This document shows positions 51,148-60,062 of a stretch of DNA of 64,000 nt, piece by piece (position 1 is the first letter of the stretch; the number at the start of each line of letters is the position of its first letter). The position numbers and the translations under genes are program-made. The notes beneath the pieces are model-generated. The model made no database searches. It saw only the letters and a program-made list of their open reading frames with translations, and was not told the origin of the DNA. The stretch is taken from positions 186,001 to 250,000 of the forward strand of contig NZ_PZYX01000002.1 of the NCBI RefSeq assembly GCF_003047285.1, read 5' to 3'. This stretch comes from Nocardioides allogilvus (GTDB taxonomy: Bacteria > Actinomycetota > Actinomycetes > Propionibacteriales > Nocardioidaceae).

Positions 51148-51585
51148 TCAGAGCGACTCGACGCGCTTCTTCAGGCCCTTGAGCGCGGTGTCGATCAGGA
51201 TCTTCTCGCCCTTGCGCTTGAGCATGCCGATCAGCGGGATCGAGACGTCGAGCGCCAAGGAGTAGGTGACCTCGGTCGAGCCGTTGCCCAGGTCGCGCAG
51301 GGTGTAGCTGCCGTCCAGCGCCTTGAGCATCTTGCCCTCGCCCAGGGTCCAAGTGACCTCACGGTCGCCGTCCCACTCGTAGACGAGGGTGTACTCGTCC
51401 TTGATCGGCGAGACGTCGAGCTCGAAGAAGACCTGCTCCGCGCGGCCGTCGGGACCGGGCACGGTCACGTCGGCGGTCGTGACGCCCTTGGCCCATGTGG
51501 GGTAGGAGTCGAAGTCGGCGATCACCGCCATCACCGCGGCGGGTGGAGCGTCGATCACGATCGACGAGGTCGTCTGTTCGGCCAT
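51148..51585 (-). CDS. SRPBCC (polyketide cyclase/START-like) family protein
   Basis: The 145-residue protein has the START-like pattern IVIDAPPAAVMAVIADFDSY followed by antiparallel strands and a long C-terminal helix (LIGMLKRKGEKILIDTALKG). It could bind a lipid or other hydrophobic ligand. It matches Rv2185c by position between ArsA and fadD15. ATG 51585 has TAGGGT ending 7 nt before it; a much longer open frame beyond is antisense to fadD. Confidence 0.87.
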   Translation of the reverse strand: MAEQTTSSIVIDAPPAAVMAVIADFDSYPTWAKGVTTADVTVPGPDGRAEQVFFELDVSPIKDEYTLVYEWDGDREVTWTLGEGKMLKALDGSYTLRDLGNGSTEVTYSLALDVSIPLIGMLKRKGEKILIDTALKGLKKRVESL

Positions 51586-51592
51586 GGCGGTG

Positions 51593-51598
51593 ACCCTA
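51593..51598 (-). promoter_or_regulatory. Leaderless -10 element of the SRPBCC-ArsA operon
   Basis: TAGGGT on the minus strand ends 7 nt before the ATG at 51585. Confidence 0.6.
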
Positions 51599-51638
51599 CC
51601 GGACCCTGACCACCGCGCCCGGCGCCGGCAGGCAGCGA

Positions 51639-51644
51639 TAGCCT
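51639..51644 (+). promoter_or_regulatory. Candidate -10 element of fadD
   Basis: TAGCCT lies 31 nt before the GTG at 51676; a ribosome site AAGGAGG follows, 6 nt before the start. Confidence 0.4.
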
Positions 51645-51675
51645 GCGAGCACCTGTCCCTTGAAGGAGGCCCCCT

Positions 51676-53469
51676 GTGCGCGAGTTCGCCACGCCGTTGA
51701 CGACCGAGATCCCCACCGCGGGCAACCTCACCGATGACGTTGTCACCAACGCGCGCGAGGCAGCCGACGCCGTCGTCTTCAGTCGCAACACCGGCGACGG
51801 CTGGGACGAGGTCACCGCCGCCGAGTTCCTGGCCGAGGTCAGCGCCGTCGCCAAGGGCCTGATGGCCGCTGGCATCGAGGCCGGCGACCGGGTGGCGCTG
51901 ATCTCCAAGACGCGCTACGAGTGGACCCTCCTCGACTACGCGATCTGGTTCGCCGGCGCAGCGACGGTGCCGATCTACGAGACGTCCTCCGCCGAGCAGA
52001 TCGGCTGGATCCTGCAGGACTCCGGCGCCAAGGCCGTCGTGGCCGAGGGCGCCGACCACCTGGCCCGGGTGCGTGAGGCACGCGAGGCCGGCTCGGGCGC
52101 AGAGCTCAACCACGTGTGGTCCATCGACGACAACGCCGTGAGCGTGCTCGGCAAGCTCGGCCAGGACATCTCCGACGAGGCGCTCGAGGAGCGTCGTACG
52201 GCGACCACGCCGGCCGACCTGGCCACCTTGATCTACACCAGCGGGACGACGGGTCGACCCAAGGGCTGCATGCTCAGCCACGGCAACTTCATGTTCGAGC
52301 TGGGTGTGGCCACCCACGAGCTCGACCGGCTCTTCGACACCGAGGGCGCCTCGACGCTGCTCTTCCTGCCCCTGGCCCACGTGTTCGCGCGGATCATCCA
52401 GGTCGGCTGCATCAAGAAGCGCGTGCGCCTCGGGCACAGCGCCGACATCAAGAACCTGCTCGGCGACCTCGAGGTATTCAAGCCGACCTTCATCCTGGCC
52501 GTGCCGCGCGTCTTCGAGAAGGTCTTCAACACCGCGTCCCAGAAGGCGACCGCCGACGGCAAGGGCAAGATCTTCGACCGGGCCGCCGAGACCGCGATCG
52601 CCTTCTCGCGCGCCCAGGACAAAGGCCGAGTGCCGTTGCGCCTGCGCGCCCAGCACGCCCTCTTCGACAAGCTGGTCTACGCCAAGCTGCGAGCCGCCCT
52701 CGGCGGGGAGTGCACGCATGCCGTCTCCGGTGGCGCCCCGCTCGGCGAGCGGCTCGGCCACTTCTACCGCGGCATCGGCGTGGTCGTGCTCGAGGGCTAC
52801 GGCCTGACCGAGACCACGGCCGCCCTCACGGTCAATCTCCCGGACGCCCAGAAGATCGGCACGGTCGGACGGCCGATCCCCGGCACCGCCGTACGCGTCG
52901 CGGACGACGGCGAGCTCCTGTTCAAGGGCGGCCAGGTCTTCAGCGGCTACTGGGACAACGAGGCCGCGTCGGCGGAGGCCCTCACCGACGGCTGGTTCCG
53001 CACCGGTGACGTGGGCGAGGTCGACGACGAGGGCTTCGTCCGGATCACCGGCCGGAAGAAGGAGATCCTGGTGACCGCCGGGGGCAAGAACGTCGCGCCC
53101 GCCGTGCTCGAGGACCGTCTGCGTGCCCACGCACTCGTCGACCAGTGTGTCGTCGTCGGCGACGGCCAGCCCTTCATCGCCGCGCTGGTGACCATCGACC
53201 GCGAGTCCTTCCCGGCGTGGGCCGAGGCGCGTGGCAAGTCCGGCTCGGTGGAGAGCAACATCGACGACGCCGACCTGCTGGCCGAGATCCAGCTCGCCGT
53301 CGACGACGCCAACAAGGCCGTCTCGCGCGCCGAGGCCATCCGCAAGTTCACGATCCTCCCCGACGAGTGGACCGAGGAGCGCGGGCACCTGACCCCGAGC
53401 CTCAAGCTCAAGCGCAACGTCGTGATGCGCGAGTTCCGCCAGGACGTCGAAGCTCTCTACGTCCCCTGA
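51676..53469 (+). CDS. fadD: Long-chain fatty acid-CoA ligase (FadD15-like)
   Basis: The 597-residue adenylate-forming enzyme has the P-loop IYTSGTTGRPKGCMLSHG, the acyl-binding LEGYGLTETT, the hinge GWFRTGDVGEVDDEG and the C-terminal GRKKEILVTAGGKN with catalytic Lys near the end (SLKLKRNVV). It activates long-chain fatty acids as acyl-AMP and then acyl-CoA. It is the counterpart of Rv2187, divergent from the SRPBCC gene as in mycobacteria. Confidence 0.93.
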   Translation: MREFATPLTTEIPTAGNLTDDVVTNAREAADAVVFSRNTGDGWDEVTAAEFLAEVSAVAKGLMAAGIEAGDRVALISKTRYEWTLLDYAIWFAGAATVPIYETSSAEQIGWILQDSGAKAVVAEGADHLARVREAREAGSGAELNHVWSIDDNAVSVLGKLGQDISDEALEERRTATTPADLATLIYTSGTTGRPKGCMLSHGNFMFELGVATHELDRLFDTEGASTLLFLPLAHVFARIIQVGCIKKRVRLGHSADIKNLLGDLEVFKPTFILAVPRVFEKVFNTASQKATADGKGKIFDRAAETAIAFSRAQDKGRVPLRLRAQHALFDKLVYAKLRAALGGECTHAVSGGAPLGERLGHFYRGIGVVVLEGYGLTETTAALTVNLPDAQKIGTVGRPIPGTAVRVADDGELLFKGGQVFSGYWDNEAASAEALTDGWFRTGDVGEVDDEGFVRITGRKKEILVTAGGKNVAPAVLEDRLRAHALVDQCVVVGDGQPFIAALVTIDRESFPAWAEARGKSGSVESNIDDADLLAEIQLAVDDANKAVSRAEAIRKFTILPDEWTEERGHLTPSLKLKRNVVMREFRQDVEALYVP

Positions 53470-53485
53470 GAATCGCTGCCGATTC
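53470..53485. terminator. Small stem-loop directly after fadD
   Basis: GAATCG (53470-53475) and CGATTC (53480-53485) form a perfect 6-bp stem with a 4-nt loop, starting on the base after the fadD stop. Confidence 0.45.
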
Positions 53486-53510
53486 GACTCCCAGCGTCCC
53501 GGAATCCCAC

Positions 53511-53548
53511 GTTGTGACTACCTGAACGACCGCTCACGTAGTCATAAC
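53511..53548. promoter_or_regulatory. Imperfect inverted repeat upstream of the pilus operon
   Basis: GTTGTGACTAC (53511-53521) and GTAGTCATAAC (53538-53548) pair at 10 of 11 positions around a 16-nt centre. It lies in the 277-nt, less GC-rich gap between fadD and the pilus operon. It could be a regulator site or a second terminator; the rest of the gap shows only a possible -10 at 53615-53620. Confidence 0.45.
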
Positions 53549-53614
53549 GGGTGGTGCCGATGCGACCTATGGGCAGTTTGTTCGGTTTAGCCCACAACCC
53601 TTCGGCGAGAGCCC

Positions 53615-53620
53615 TAGATT
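53615..53620 (+). promoter_or_regulatory. Candidate -10 element of the Tad pilus operon
   Basis: TAGATT precedes the ATG at 53747 by 126 nt. If used, it gives a leader of about 120 nt, unusually long for this window, in which control of translation would be possible. Confidence 0.35.
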
Positions 53621-53746
53621 TTGCGCCTGGGGCTGGAATCTGGGTCCTCCCCAAGCCCCCTGGGCGCGGTTCTGCCACGCCAGTCGGCTGGCCTGAGCAC
53701 ACCCAGATGAAACCCCCTGGATTCTCTGACTGTGAAGGATCGCCAC

Positions 53747-54523
53747 ATGGCTCGCCGTTCTGTTCTCCTGCTCGTAGCCGCGCTGATCGCGCTGGTCGGT
53801 ACGTCGATGATCGTCCTCTACGTCCAGGGCATCGATGCTCGTGCGACCGAGGGCCAGGAGCTCGTCGAGGTCCTCACCGCGACCGATGTCATCGAGATCG
53901 GCGACGACGTGTCCGCCGCCCAGGAAGCCGGCAAGTTCGAGAAGACCGAGGTCCGCAAGATCGACCTCGTCGAGGGGGCTCTCTCCTCCACCAGCTCGAT
54001 CTCCGACCTCGTCGCCCTCGGGACGATCTACCCCGGCGAGCAGATCATCGCCCGGAAGTTCGGCAGCCTCGGTGACGCCGACACCCTTGTCATCCCGGAC
54101 AACAAGATCGCGATCTCCGTCGAGCTCACCGACCCCGAGCGGGTCGCCGGCTTCGTCAACCCCGGCTCGGAGGTCGCCATCTTCATCTCCGCCGACCCCG
54201 TGCGGATCCTCCCCGACGGCAAGGAGCTCAAGCTGGCGCCGTACACCCGCCTGCTGCTCCCCAAGGTCGAGGTCGTCGGCGTCGGCACGACCAGCATCGC
54301 TGCCAGGACCACCAAGACCGAGGACGGCGAGGAAGAGGTCGAGCAGGTCGCCCGGACCATCCTCACCGTCGCCGTGGACCAGAAGGAGGCCGAGCGCCTC
54401 ATCTACGCCGCGCGCAACGGCGACGTCTCCTTCGCCATGCTGACGAGCGAGTCCAAGGTCGTCGACAAGCCGGGCGTCACCGCTGTCGACGTGATGCCCG
54501 AACCGTTCCGGAACGCATTGTGA
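53747..54523 (+). CDS. cpaB: Flp pilus assembly protein CpaB/RcpC (SAF domain)
   Basis: The 258-residue protein has an N-terminal signal-anchor (RRSVLLLVAALIALVGTSMI), a SAF-like domain (about residues 30-105) and the RcpC region NKIAISVELTDPERVAGF and PGSEVAIFISA. CpaB acts in the envelope in Flp pilus assembly. ATG 53747 follows AAGGA by 8 nt; a GTG at 53732 is less likely. It is the first gene of the pilus operon and ends by overlap with cpaE. Confidence 0.88.
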   Translation: MARRSVLLLVAALIALVGTSMIVLYVQGIDARATEGQELVEVLTATDVIEIGDDVSAAQEAGKFEKTEVRKIDLVEGALSSTSSISDLVALGTIYPGEQIIARKFGSLGDADTLVIPDNKIAISVELTDPERVAGFVNPGSEVAIFISADPVRILPDGKELKLAPYTRLLLPKVEVVGVGTTSIAARTTKTEDGEEEVEQVARTILTVAVDQKEAERLIYAARNGDVSFAMLTSESKVVDKPGVTAVDVMPEPFRNAL

Positions 54524-55752
54524 CCGCGATCCTCGAGCCCGACGTCGGGCACCTCGCCATCGTGCAGACGATGCTGCACGGGTCGGTGGCGTTCAAGTCG
54601 TTCGAGGACCTGAATGCCCACATCGCGGCCAGCCCGCACGAGTTCGCCGTCGTCATCGGCCCCACGGTCGACGTCGACGCGGCCACGGCGTTCGCCAAGT
54701 GGGCCCGGATCAGTCGCCCGGACCTCGGCGTGATCCTGCTCCGTCGCACCGTCGACCACGACGTGCTCACCACCGCACTGCGCAGCGGCATGCGCGAGGT
54801 CGTCGAGGCCAATGACCTGGCCGGCATCACCACCGCCGTGCACCGTGCGCGGTCGGTCGCCAGCGAGATCGCGAAGACGATCGAGGTCGAGGCCCAGGCC
54901 GCTGCCTCGTCCGCCATGGCGCAGGCCAAGGCGGACGTCGCTGCGGCCCAGGCGGCCGCGGACATGCCCCAGGGCAAGGTGCTGACCGTCTTCTCGACCA
55001 AGGGCGGCGTGGGCAAGAGCCTGATTGCCACCAACACCGCCGTGGCGCTCAGCGACGCGGGCCACAACGTGTGCCTGATCGACCTCGACGTGAACAGCGG
55101 CGACGTCGCGATCATGCTGCAGCTGACGCCGGCCAGGACGATCAACGACCTCGTGGCATTCAACGGGATGATCGACGAGGTTGCGCTCGAGTCGATCCTG
55201 ACCCGGCACTCCAAGCGCCTCGCCATCGTGGCGGCACCCGTCCGTCTCGACTCCCCCGACCACGCCACCGCGGTCGACATCGGCACCATGATCGACACCC
55301 TCAAGGGCATGTTCGACTACGTCGTCGTCGACACGTCCGGCGTGTTCGACGACAACGCGCTGACCGCCCTCGACCGCACCGACACCATCGTCCTGGTCGC
55401 AACGCTGGACATCCCCGCGCTGAAGGGCCTCAAGCTCGCCACAGGAACCCTCGACCTCCTGAACTTCCCCCGCGACACCTGGAAGTTCGTGCTCAACCGG
55501 GCCGACGGCAAGGTCGGTCTCACGACCGACGAGTTCGAGTCCACCGTCGGCCTGAAGGCCGACATCTCCCTGGTCTCGAGCCGCGAGGTGCTCTCCGCCG
55601 TGAACCGCGGAGAGGCGCTGGTGCGTGCCTACCCGTCACACCCCAACAGCAAGGCGATCGTCGCCTTCGCCCACTCGTTCACCAACGTCGATGCGACCCA
55701 GTCCGAGGGCCACAAGGTCTCCGGCGGTCGCCTGCGCCTCAGGAGGGGCTGA
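54520..55752 (+). CDS. cpaE: CpaE/TadZ-type ParA-like ATPase
   Basis: The 410-residue protein has an N-terminal receiver-like domain lacking a clear phospho-acceptor pattern, an Ala-rich helix, and from about residue 150 a MinD/ParA ATPase with VFSTKGGVGKSLIATNTA near residues 155-172 and VCLIDLDVNSGDVA. TadZ proteins mark the cell site where the Tad machine is assembled. The GTG overlaps the cpaB stop (GTGA). Confidence 0.88.
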   Translation: MTAILEPDVGHLAIVQTMLHGSVAFKSFEDLNAHIAASPHEFAVVIGPTVDVDAATAFAKWARISRPDLGVILLRRTVDHDVLTTALRSGMREVVEANDLAGITTAVHRARSVASEIAKTIEVEAQAAASSAMAQAKADVAAAQAAADMPQGKVLTVFSTKGGVGKSLIATNTAVALSDAGHNVCLIDLDVNSGDVAIMLQLTPARTINDLVAFNGMIDEVALESILTRHSKRLAIVAAPVRLDSPDHATAVDIGTMIDTLKGMFDYVVVDTSGVFDDNALTALDRTDTIVLVATLDIPALKGLKLATGTLDLLNFPRDTWKFVLNRADGKVGLTTDEFESTVGLKADISLVSSREVLSAVNRGEALVRAYPSHPNSKAIVAFAHSFTNVDATQSEGHKVSGGRLRLRRG

Positions 55753-55753
55753 C

Positions 55754-57235
55754 ATGAGTCTCAGCGATCGCATTGCCGCCGCCCAGCGGTCAGCCCGCCC
55801 GCAGCAGGGGGCGCCCGCCGAGCCCGTTCCCCCGGTGACCCCGCCGAACGGCACGACCACCCTCGCACCCCCTCCGCCCACAGCGGCGCCGGCGGCGCCG
55901 CCCACCTCGGCCACCACCCTGGCCACGCTGACCGCGAGCAAGGCCAAGACCGGCCGCGACCCGTTCGCGGTCGTCAAGAAGATCGTGCACGCCAAGCTCG
56001 TCGAGGCCCTCGGCCCTAAGCTCTACGACGCGCACATGACCCAGTCCGAGCTCGAGCAGCAGGTGCACGTCGCGCTGCAGACCGCACTGGCGGACGCCGA
56101 CCAGCCGATGTCCTCGGTCGACCGGGCCCGCGTCTCCCAGGAGATCGCCGACGACATCCTCGGCTACGGCCCGCTCGAGCCGTTGCTGCGAGACTCGGAG
56201 CTCTCCGAGGTCATGGTGAATGCCTACAACAGCATCTACATCGAGCGCAGCGGCAAGCTCGTCAAGACCGACGCGCAGTTCGCCGACGAGGCACACCTGC
56301 GCCGCACGATCGACAAGATCGTCAGCAAGATCGGTCGTCGCGTCGACGAGACCAGCCCGATGGTCGACGCTCGCCTGCCCGACGGCAGCCGTGTCAACGC
56401 GATCATCCCGCCGCTGGCGCTCGACGGTTCCAAGCTGACCATCCGCAAGTTCTCCGAGGATCCCTACACCATCGAGGACCTGATCAGCTTCGACTCCTTG
56501 TCCCGTCAGGCGGCCGATCTGCTCGAGGGCTGTGTCCGCGGTCGCCTGAACATCCTCGTGTCGGGTGGAACGGGTGCCGGCAAGACGACGACGCTCAACG
56601 TGCTCTCCTCCTTCATCCCGGACGACGAGCGGATCGTGACCATCGAGGACGCCGCCGAGCTCCGGTTGCACCAGGACCACGTGCTCCGGCTGGAGTCGCG
56701 TCCGCCCAACATCGAGGGCAAGGGCGCCGTCACCATCCGTGACCTGGTCAAGAACTCGCTACGCATGCGCCCTGACCGCATCGTCGTCGGTGAGATCCGC
56801 GACGCAGCCGCGCTCGACATGCTGCAGGCGATGAACACCGGCCACGACGGCTCCATCTCGACACTGCACGCCAACACGCCTCGTGATGCGCTCGCCCGTC
56901 TGGAGACGATGGTGCTGATGGCCGGCATGGACCTGCCCGTGCGCGCCATCCGCGAGCAGGTCGCGAGTGCCGTCGACCTCATCATCCAGCAGACCCGTCT
57001 CAAGGACGGCACGCGCCGCATCACCGCCATCACCGAGATCGTCGGCATGGAGGGCGACATCATCACCACCCAGGACGTCTTCCTGTTCGACTACAGCGCC
57101 GGGACCGACGAGCACGGCAAGTTCAAGGGCCACCTCAAGTCGATGGGCCTCAGGCCGCGCTTCCTCGAGCACCTCGCTGACCACGGCGTGAAGGTCAACC
57201 CCGCCATCTTCGCCACCGGAGGATCACTGCAATGA
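55754..57235 (+). CDS. cpaF: Tad secretion ATPase CpaF/TadA
   Basis: The 493-residue hexameric motor ATPase has a Pro/Ala/Thr-rich N-terminus of about 70 residues, then the N-domain (DDILGYGPLEPLLRDSELSE), Walker A VSGGTGAGKTTTLNVLSSF near residue 270-288, an Asp box IVTIEDAAELRL, Walker B region and the His box TGHDGSISTLHANTP. It powers pilin extrusion, probably in both directions. ATG 55754 has AGGAGG upstream and lies 1 nt after the cpaE stop. Confidence 0.93.
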   Translation: MSLSDRIAAAQRSARPQQGAPAEPVPPVTPPNGTTTLAPPPPTAAPAAPPTSATTLATLTASKAKTGRDPFAVVKKIVHAKLVEALGPKLYDAHMTQSELEQQVHVALQTALADADQPMSSVDRARVSQEIADDILGYGPLEPLLRDSELSEVMVNAYNSIYIERSGKLVKTDAQFADEAHLRRTIDKIVSKIGRRVDETSPMVDARLPDGSRVNAIIPPLALDGSKLTIRKFSEDPYTIEDLISFDSLSRQAADLLEGCVRGRLNILVSGGTGAGKTTTLNVLSSFIPDDERIVTIEDAAELRLHQDHVLRLESRPPNIEGKGAVTIRDLVKNSLRMRPDRIVVGEIRDAAALDMLQAMNTGHDGSISTLHANTPRDALARLETMVLMAGMDLPVRAIREQVASAVDLIIQQTRLKDGTRRITAITEIVGMEGDIITTQDVFLFDYSAGTDEHGKFKGHLKSMGLRPRFLEHLADHGVKVNPAIFATGGSLQ

Positions 57236-59130
57236 CGCGCCGCCGTCCCGCTCGGGCTGTCGCGGTCCTCGCCGCAGCAGGGCTCGCAGCACTCCTGGTC
57301 TCCCCGGCCGCACACGCCGCGGACGAGATCGGCATCGACCACATCGAGTCCGCCGAACGCCGCGTCTCCCTGGTGCTGTCGGTGGACGGTCTGCCCACCG
57401 GCGCGATCGCCGACCCCTCGTCCGTCGCGGTCGAGGTGGACGGTCGAGCGGTCGACGCCACGGCGAAGATCGTGTCGGCGGGCGACATCGACCGCTCGAC
57501 CGTCCTCGTCCTCGACGCCAGCAACAGCATGCGCGGCGCCAAGTTCGCTGCCGCCACAGCCGCTGTCAACGCGTTCCTCGACCAGGCCCCGGCCGACGTG
57601 GCCATCGGTCTCGTGACGTTCGCCGGCGACATCCAGCAGACGATCGAGCCCACCACCGACCACGACGCCATCCGCACCGCCCTGCTGGGCATCGAGCTCA
57701 GCAAGGGCACGAGCGTCTACGACGCCCTGCTCGAGGGCGTCGACATCGTCGGTGCCGAGGGGTCGCGCGCCGTGCTCCTCCTCTCCGACGGTGCCGACAC
57801 CGGCAGCGCGACCACGCTCGAAGTGGCGTCCAGCGAGGCCGAGGACCGCGAGGTCGTCGTCGACGTCGTCTCCCTGGGCCGCTCGGCCAAGGCATCGGAG
57901 ATCGCGGGTCTCGCGGAGGACACCGGCGGCAAGGTCATCCCTGCCGACCCGGCTGCCCTGAGCACGGTCTTCGCAGCGCAGGCCGACGCACTCGCCCAGC
58001 AGATCCTCGTGACGTTCGACGCCCCGGACGACTCCAAGGAGGAAGCGTCCATCACCGTGACGCTCCGGGCCGACGAGACGTCCTACACCGACTCGGCGTT
58101 CGTCACTCTCGCCGCCGCGACCTCGATCCCTGACGTGGTCGAGAACGGCAAGGCCCTCGTGAGCACGCCGCTGATGCTGCTGGGCGCACTCGTCCTCTTC
58201 CTCGGGCTCGTCGGCCTGATGAGCATCGTGATCTCCGGCCCCCGCATCGGACGCTCGAACGCCGAGCGCCGTCTGGACTCCTACTTCGGCTCCACGGGTG
58301 GCACGCCCGGCAGCCGCAAGAAGGCCACGGCAGATTCCGGGGCTCTCGACTCCGCAGTGGCGATGACCAACAAGGTCGTCAGCGCCGACATGGAGACACG
58401 GATCGCCCAGCGACTCGCCGGCGCCGGGTCGGCGCTCACCGCAGCCGAGTGGTTGCTCATGCACGTCGGCATCGCAGTGGGCTCCGCCCTCGTCTGCTTC
58501 ATCCTCGGCGGCCCCGGCCTGGCCGTGCTCGGCCTGATCGGTGGAGCGGTCCTCCCGTGGATCTACCTCAGGTTCAGGCACCGCCGTCGGCTCAACGCCT
58601 TCAACGCCCAGCTCGCCGAGTCCCTCGGCCTGATGGCGGGCGGGCTCCAGGCGGGTCTCTCGCTGCCCCAGGCCGTGGACACCGTCGTGCGCGAGGGCCA
58701 CGAGCCAATCGCCGGCGAGCTGCGCCGTGCCCTGATCGAGCAGCGACTCGGTGTCGACATCACCGACGCGATGGACGGCGTCGCGCTGCGCATGGAGAGC
58801 GAGAACTTCGCCTGGGTCGTCATGGCGATCCGCATCCAGCGTGAGGTCGGCGGCAACCTCGCCGAGATCCTCAACACCGTCGCGGACACCCTGCGCGAGC
58901 GTGAGTACCTCAAGCGACAGGTCCGCTCCCTCAGCGCCGAAGGTCGCCTGTCGGGATACATCCTCGGATTCCTGCCTCCCGCCATCTTCGTCTATCTCTA
59001 CTTCGTCAACAACGAGTACGTCCGACCCCTGTACACCACGTTCCCTGGATACATCATGTTGCTTGCCGCCTTCGTTCTCCTTGCCCTCGGTTCCTTCTCG
59101 ATGTCCAAGCTGGCCAAGGTGGAGGTCTGA
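57232..59130 (+). CDS. tadB: VWA domain-TadB fusion: Tad platform protein with an external VWA domain
   Basis: The 632-residue protein begins with a signal peptide (cleavage near AHA-A, residue 29-30). Residues 85-265 form a VWA domain with a MIDAS motif, LVLDASNSM (D95, S97, S99), and DGADTG later. A membrane helix lies near residues 310-332, then the TadB/GspF domain (about 400-632) with LGLMAGGLQAGLSLPQAVD and further helices. TadB is normally about 300 residues and without VWA. ATGA overlap with cpaF and TGATG with tadC show it to be translated as part of the operon. The VWA would face the outside. Confidence 0.88.
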   Translation: MTRRRPARAVAVLAAAGLAALLVSPAAHAADEIGIDHIESAERRVSLVLSVDGLPTGAIADPSSVAVEVDGRAVDATAKIVSAGDIDRSTVLVLDASNSMRGAKFAAATAAVNAFLDQAPADVAIGLVTFAGDIQQTIEPTTDHDAIRTALLGIELSKGTSVYDALLEGVDIVGAEGSRAVLLLSDGADTGSATTLEVASSEAEDREVVVDVVSLGRSAKASEIAGLAEDTGGKVIPADPAALSTVFAAQADALAQQILVTFDAPDDSKEEASITVTLRADETSYTDSAFVTLAAATSIPDVVENGKALVSTPLMLLGALVLFLGLVGLMSIVISGPRIGRSNAERRLDSYFGSTGGTPGSRKKATADSGALDSAVAMTNKVVSADMETRIAQRLAGAGSALTAAEWLLMHVGIAVGSALVCFILGGPGLAVLGLIGGAVLPWIYLRFRHRRRLNAFNAQLAESLGLMAGGLQAGLSLPQAVDTVVREGHEPIAGELRRALIEQRLGVDITDAMDGVALRMESENFAWVVMAIRIQREVGGNLAEILNTVADTLREREYLKRQVRSLSAEGRLSGYILGFLPPAIFVYLYFVNNEYVRPLYTTFPGYIMLLAAFVLLALGSFSMSKLAKVEV

Positions 59131-60062
59131 TGTCCCCGATGTTGCTGGCCGGCGCGCTCCTGCTCGTCGCCGCCATCACGCTCTCGTTGTCCGTGATCGG
59201 CGTCGTGACCAGCGAGCGCCGTGGCGTCGCCCGGTCCGTTGCCGCCATCCAGGCGATCGACTCCGCCCCCGACGTCTTGAAGGCGGAGCTCGAGCTCCCG
59301 TTCGTCGAGCGCGTCATCGGCCCGCTCGGCGACCGCTTCGTCGACATCGGTCGCAAGATGGTGCGGGCAGACACCGCCCAGAAGCTCCAGTATCGGCTCA
59401 ACATCGCCGGCAACCCGCCCAGCTGGGACGTGAGCCGGATCATCGGCCTCAAGGTGCTCGGGCTCGGCGTCTTCGCCGTCCTCGGCTTCCTCTACTTCCT
59501 GGGCCTGGACTGGTCCTTCCTGCGGGTCATCGTCGCGACCGGCCTCGCGGCCGGGTTCGGCTACGTCCTGCCCAACGTGCTGCTCTACAACGCAGGCCAG
59601 AAGCGCGAGAAGCTGATGCGAAACTCGCTGCCCGACGCCATCGACCTCCTGACCGTCTCCGTCGAGGCCGGCCTCGGCTTCGACTCGGCGGTCGCACGCG
59701 TCGCCAAGAACACGACCGGGCCGCTGTCCCAGGAGTTCAACCGCCTGCTCCAGGAGATGCAGATCGGCGTGGGCCGCGCCGAGGCGATGCGCAGCATGGC
59801 GATGCGCTCCTCGCTGCCCGACCTGAAGTCCTTCTGCCTGTCCATGGTGCAGGCGGACGCCCTCGGCATCCCGATCGGCCGGGTGCTGCGCATCCAGAGC
59901 CAGGAGATGCGGGTCAAGCGCCGCCAGCGGGCGGAGGAGAAGGCCCAGCAGGTGCCGGTGCGCATCATGATCCCGCTCGTGATGTTCATCCTGCCGTGCC
60001 TGTTCATCGTCATCCTCGGACCAGCCGGTCTACAGATCGCCGAGACGTTCAGCAACCGCTGA
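59130..60062 (+). CDS. tadC: Tad inner-membrane platform protein TadC
   Basis: The 310-residue protein is a GspF-type platform subunit: two helices near the middle (VLGLGVFAVLGFLYFLGLDW), then LPDAIDLLTVSVEAGLGFDS and a final pair of helices. It should work with the TadB part of the preceding fusion under the CpaF motor. Its ATG shares one base with the upstream stop (TGATG). Confidence 0.9.
   Translation: MSPMLLAGALLLVAAITLSLSVIGVVTSERRGVARSVAAIQAIDSAPDVLKAELELPFVERVIGPLGDRFVDIGRKMVRADTAQKLQYRLNIAGNPPSWDVSRIIGLKVLGLGVFAVLGFLYFLGLDWSFLRVIVATGLAAGFGYVLPNVLLYNAGQKREKLMRNSLPDAIDLLTVSVEAGLGFDSAVARVAKNTTGPLSQEFNRLLQEMQIGVGRAEAMRSMAMRSSLPDLKSFCLSMVQADALGIPIGRVLRIQSQEMRVKRRQRAEEKAQQVPVRIMIPLVMFILPCLFIVILGPAGLQIAETFSNR

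Noticed and set aside
51586..53388. Minus-strand frame extending the SRPBCC protein to about 750 residues
   Set aside because: The extra part is antisense to fadD; the ATG at 51585 with its TAGGGT element is the plausible start.
53551..54075. Open frame starting in the gap before cpaB
   Set aside because: It runs into cpaB in another frame, with Arg-rich translation and no ribosome site; treated as chance.
58751..60061. Plus-strand frame extending the histidine kinase to 960 residues
   Set aside because: The upstream part is an out-of-frame reading of the tadB and tadC genes; ATG 60062 overlaps the tadC stop as in a normal operon.
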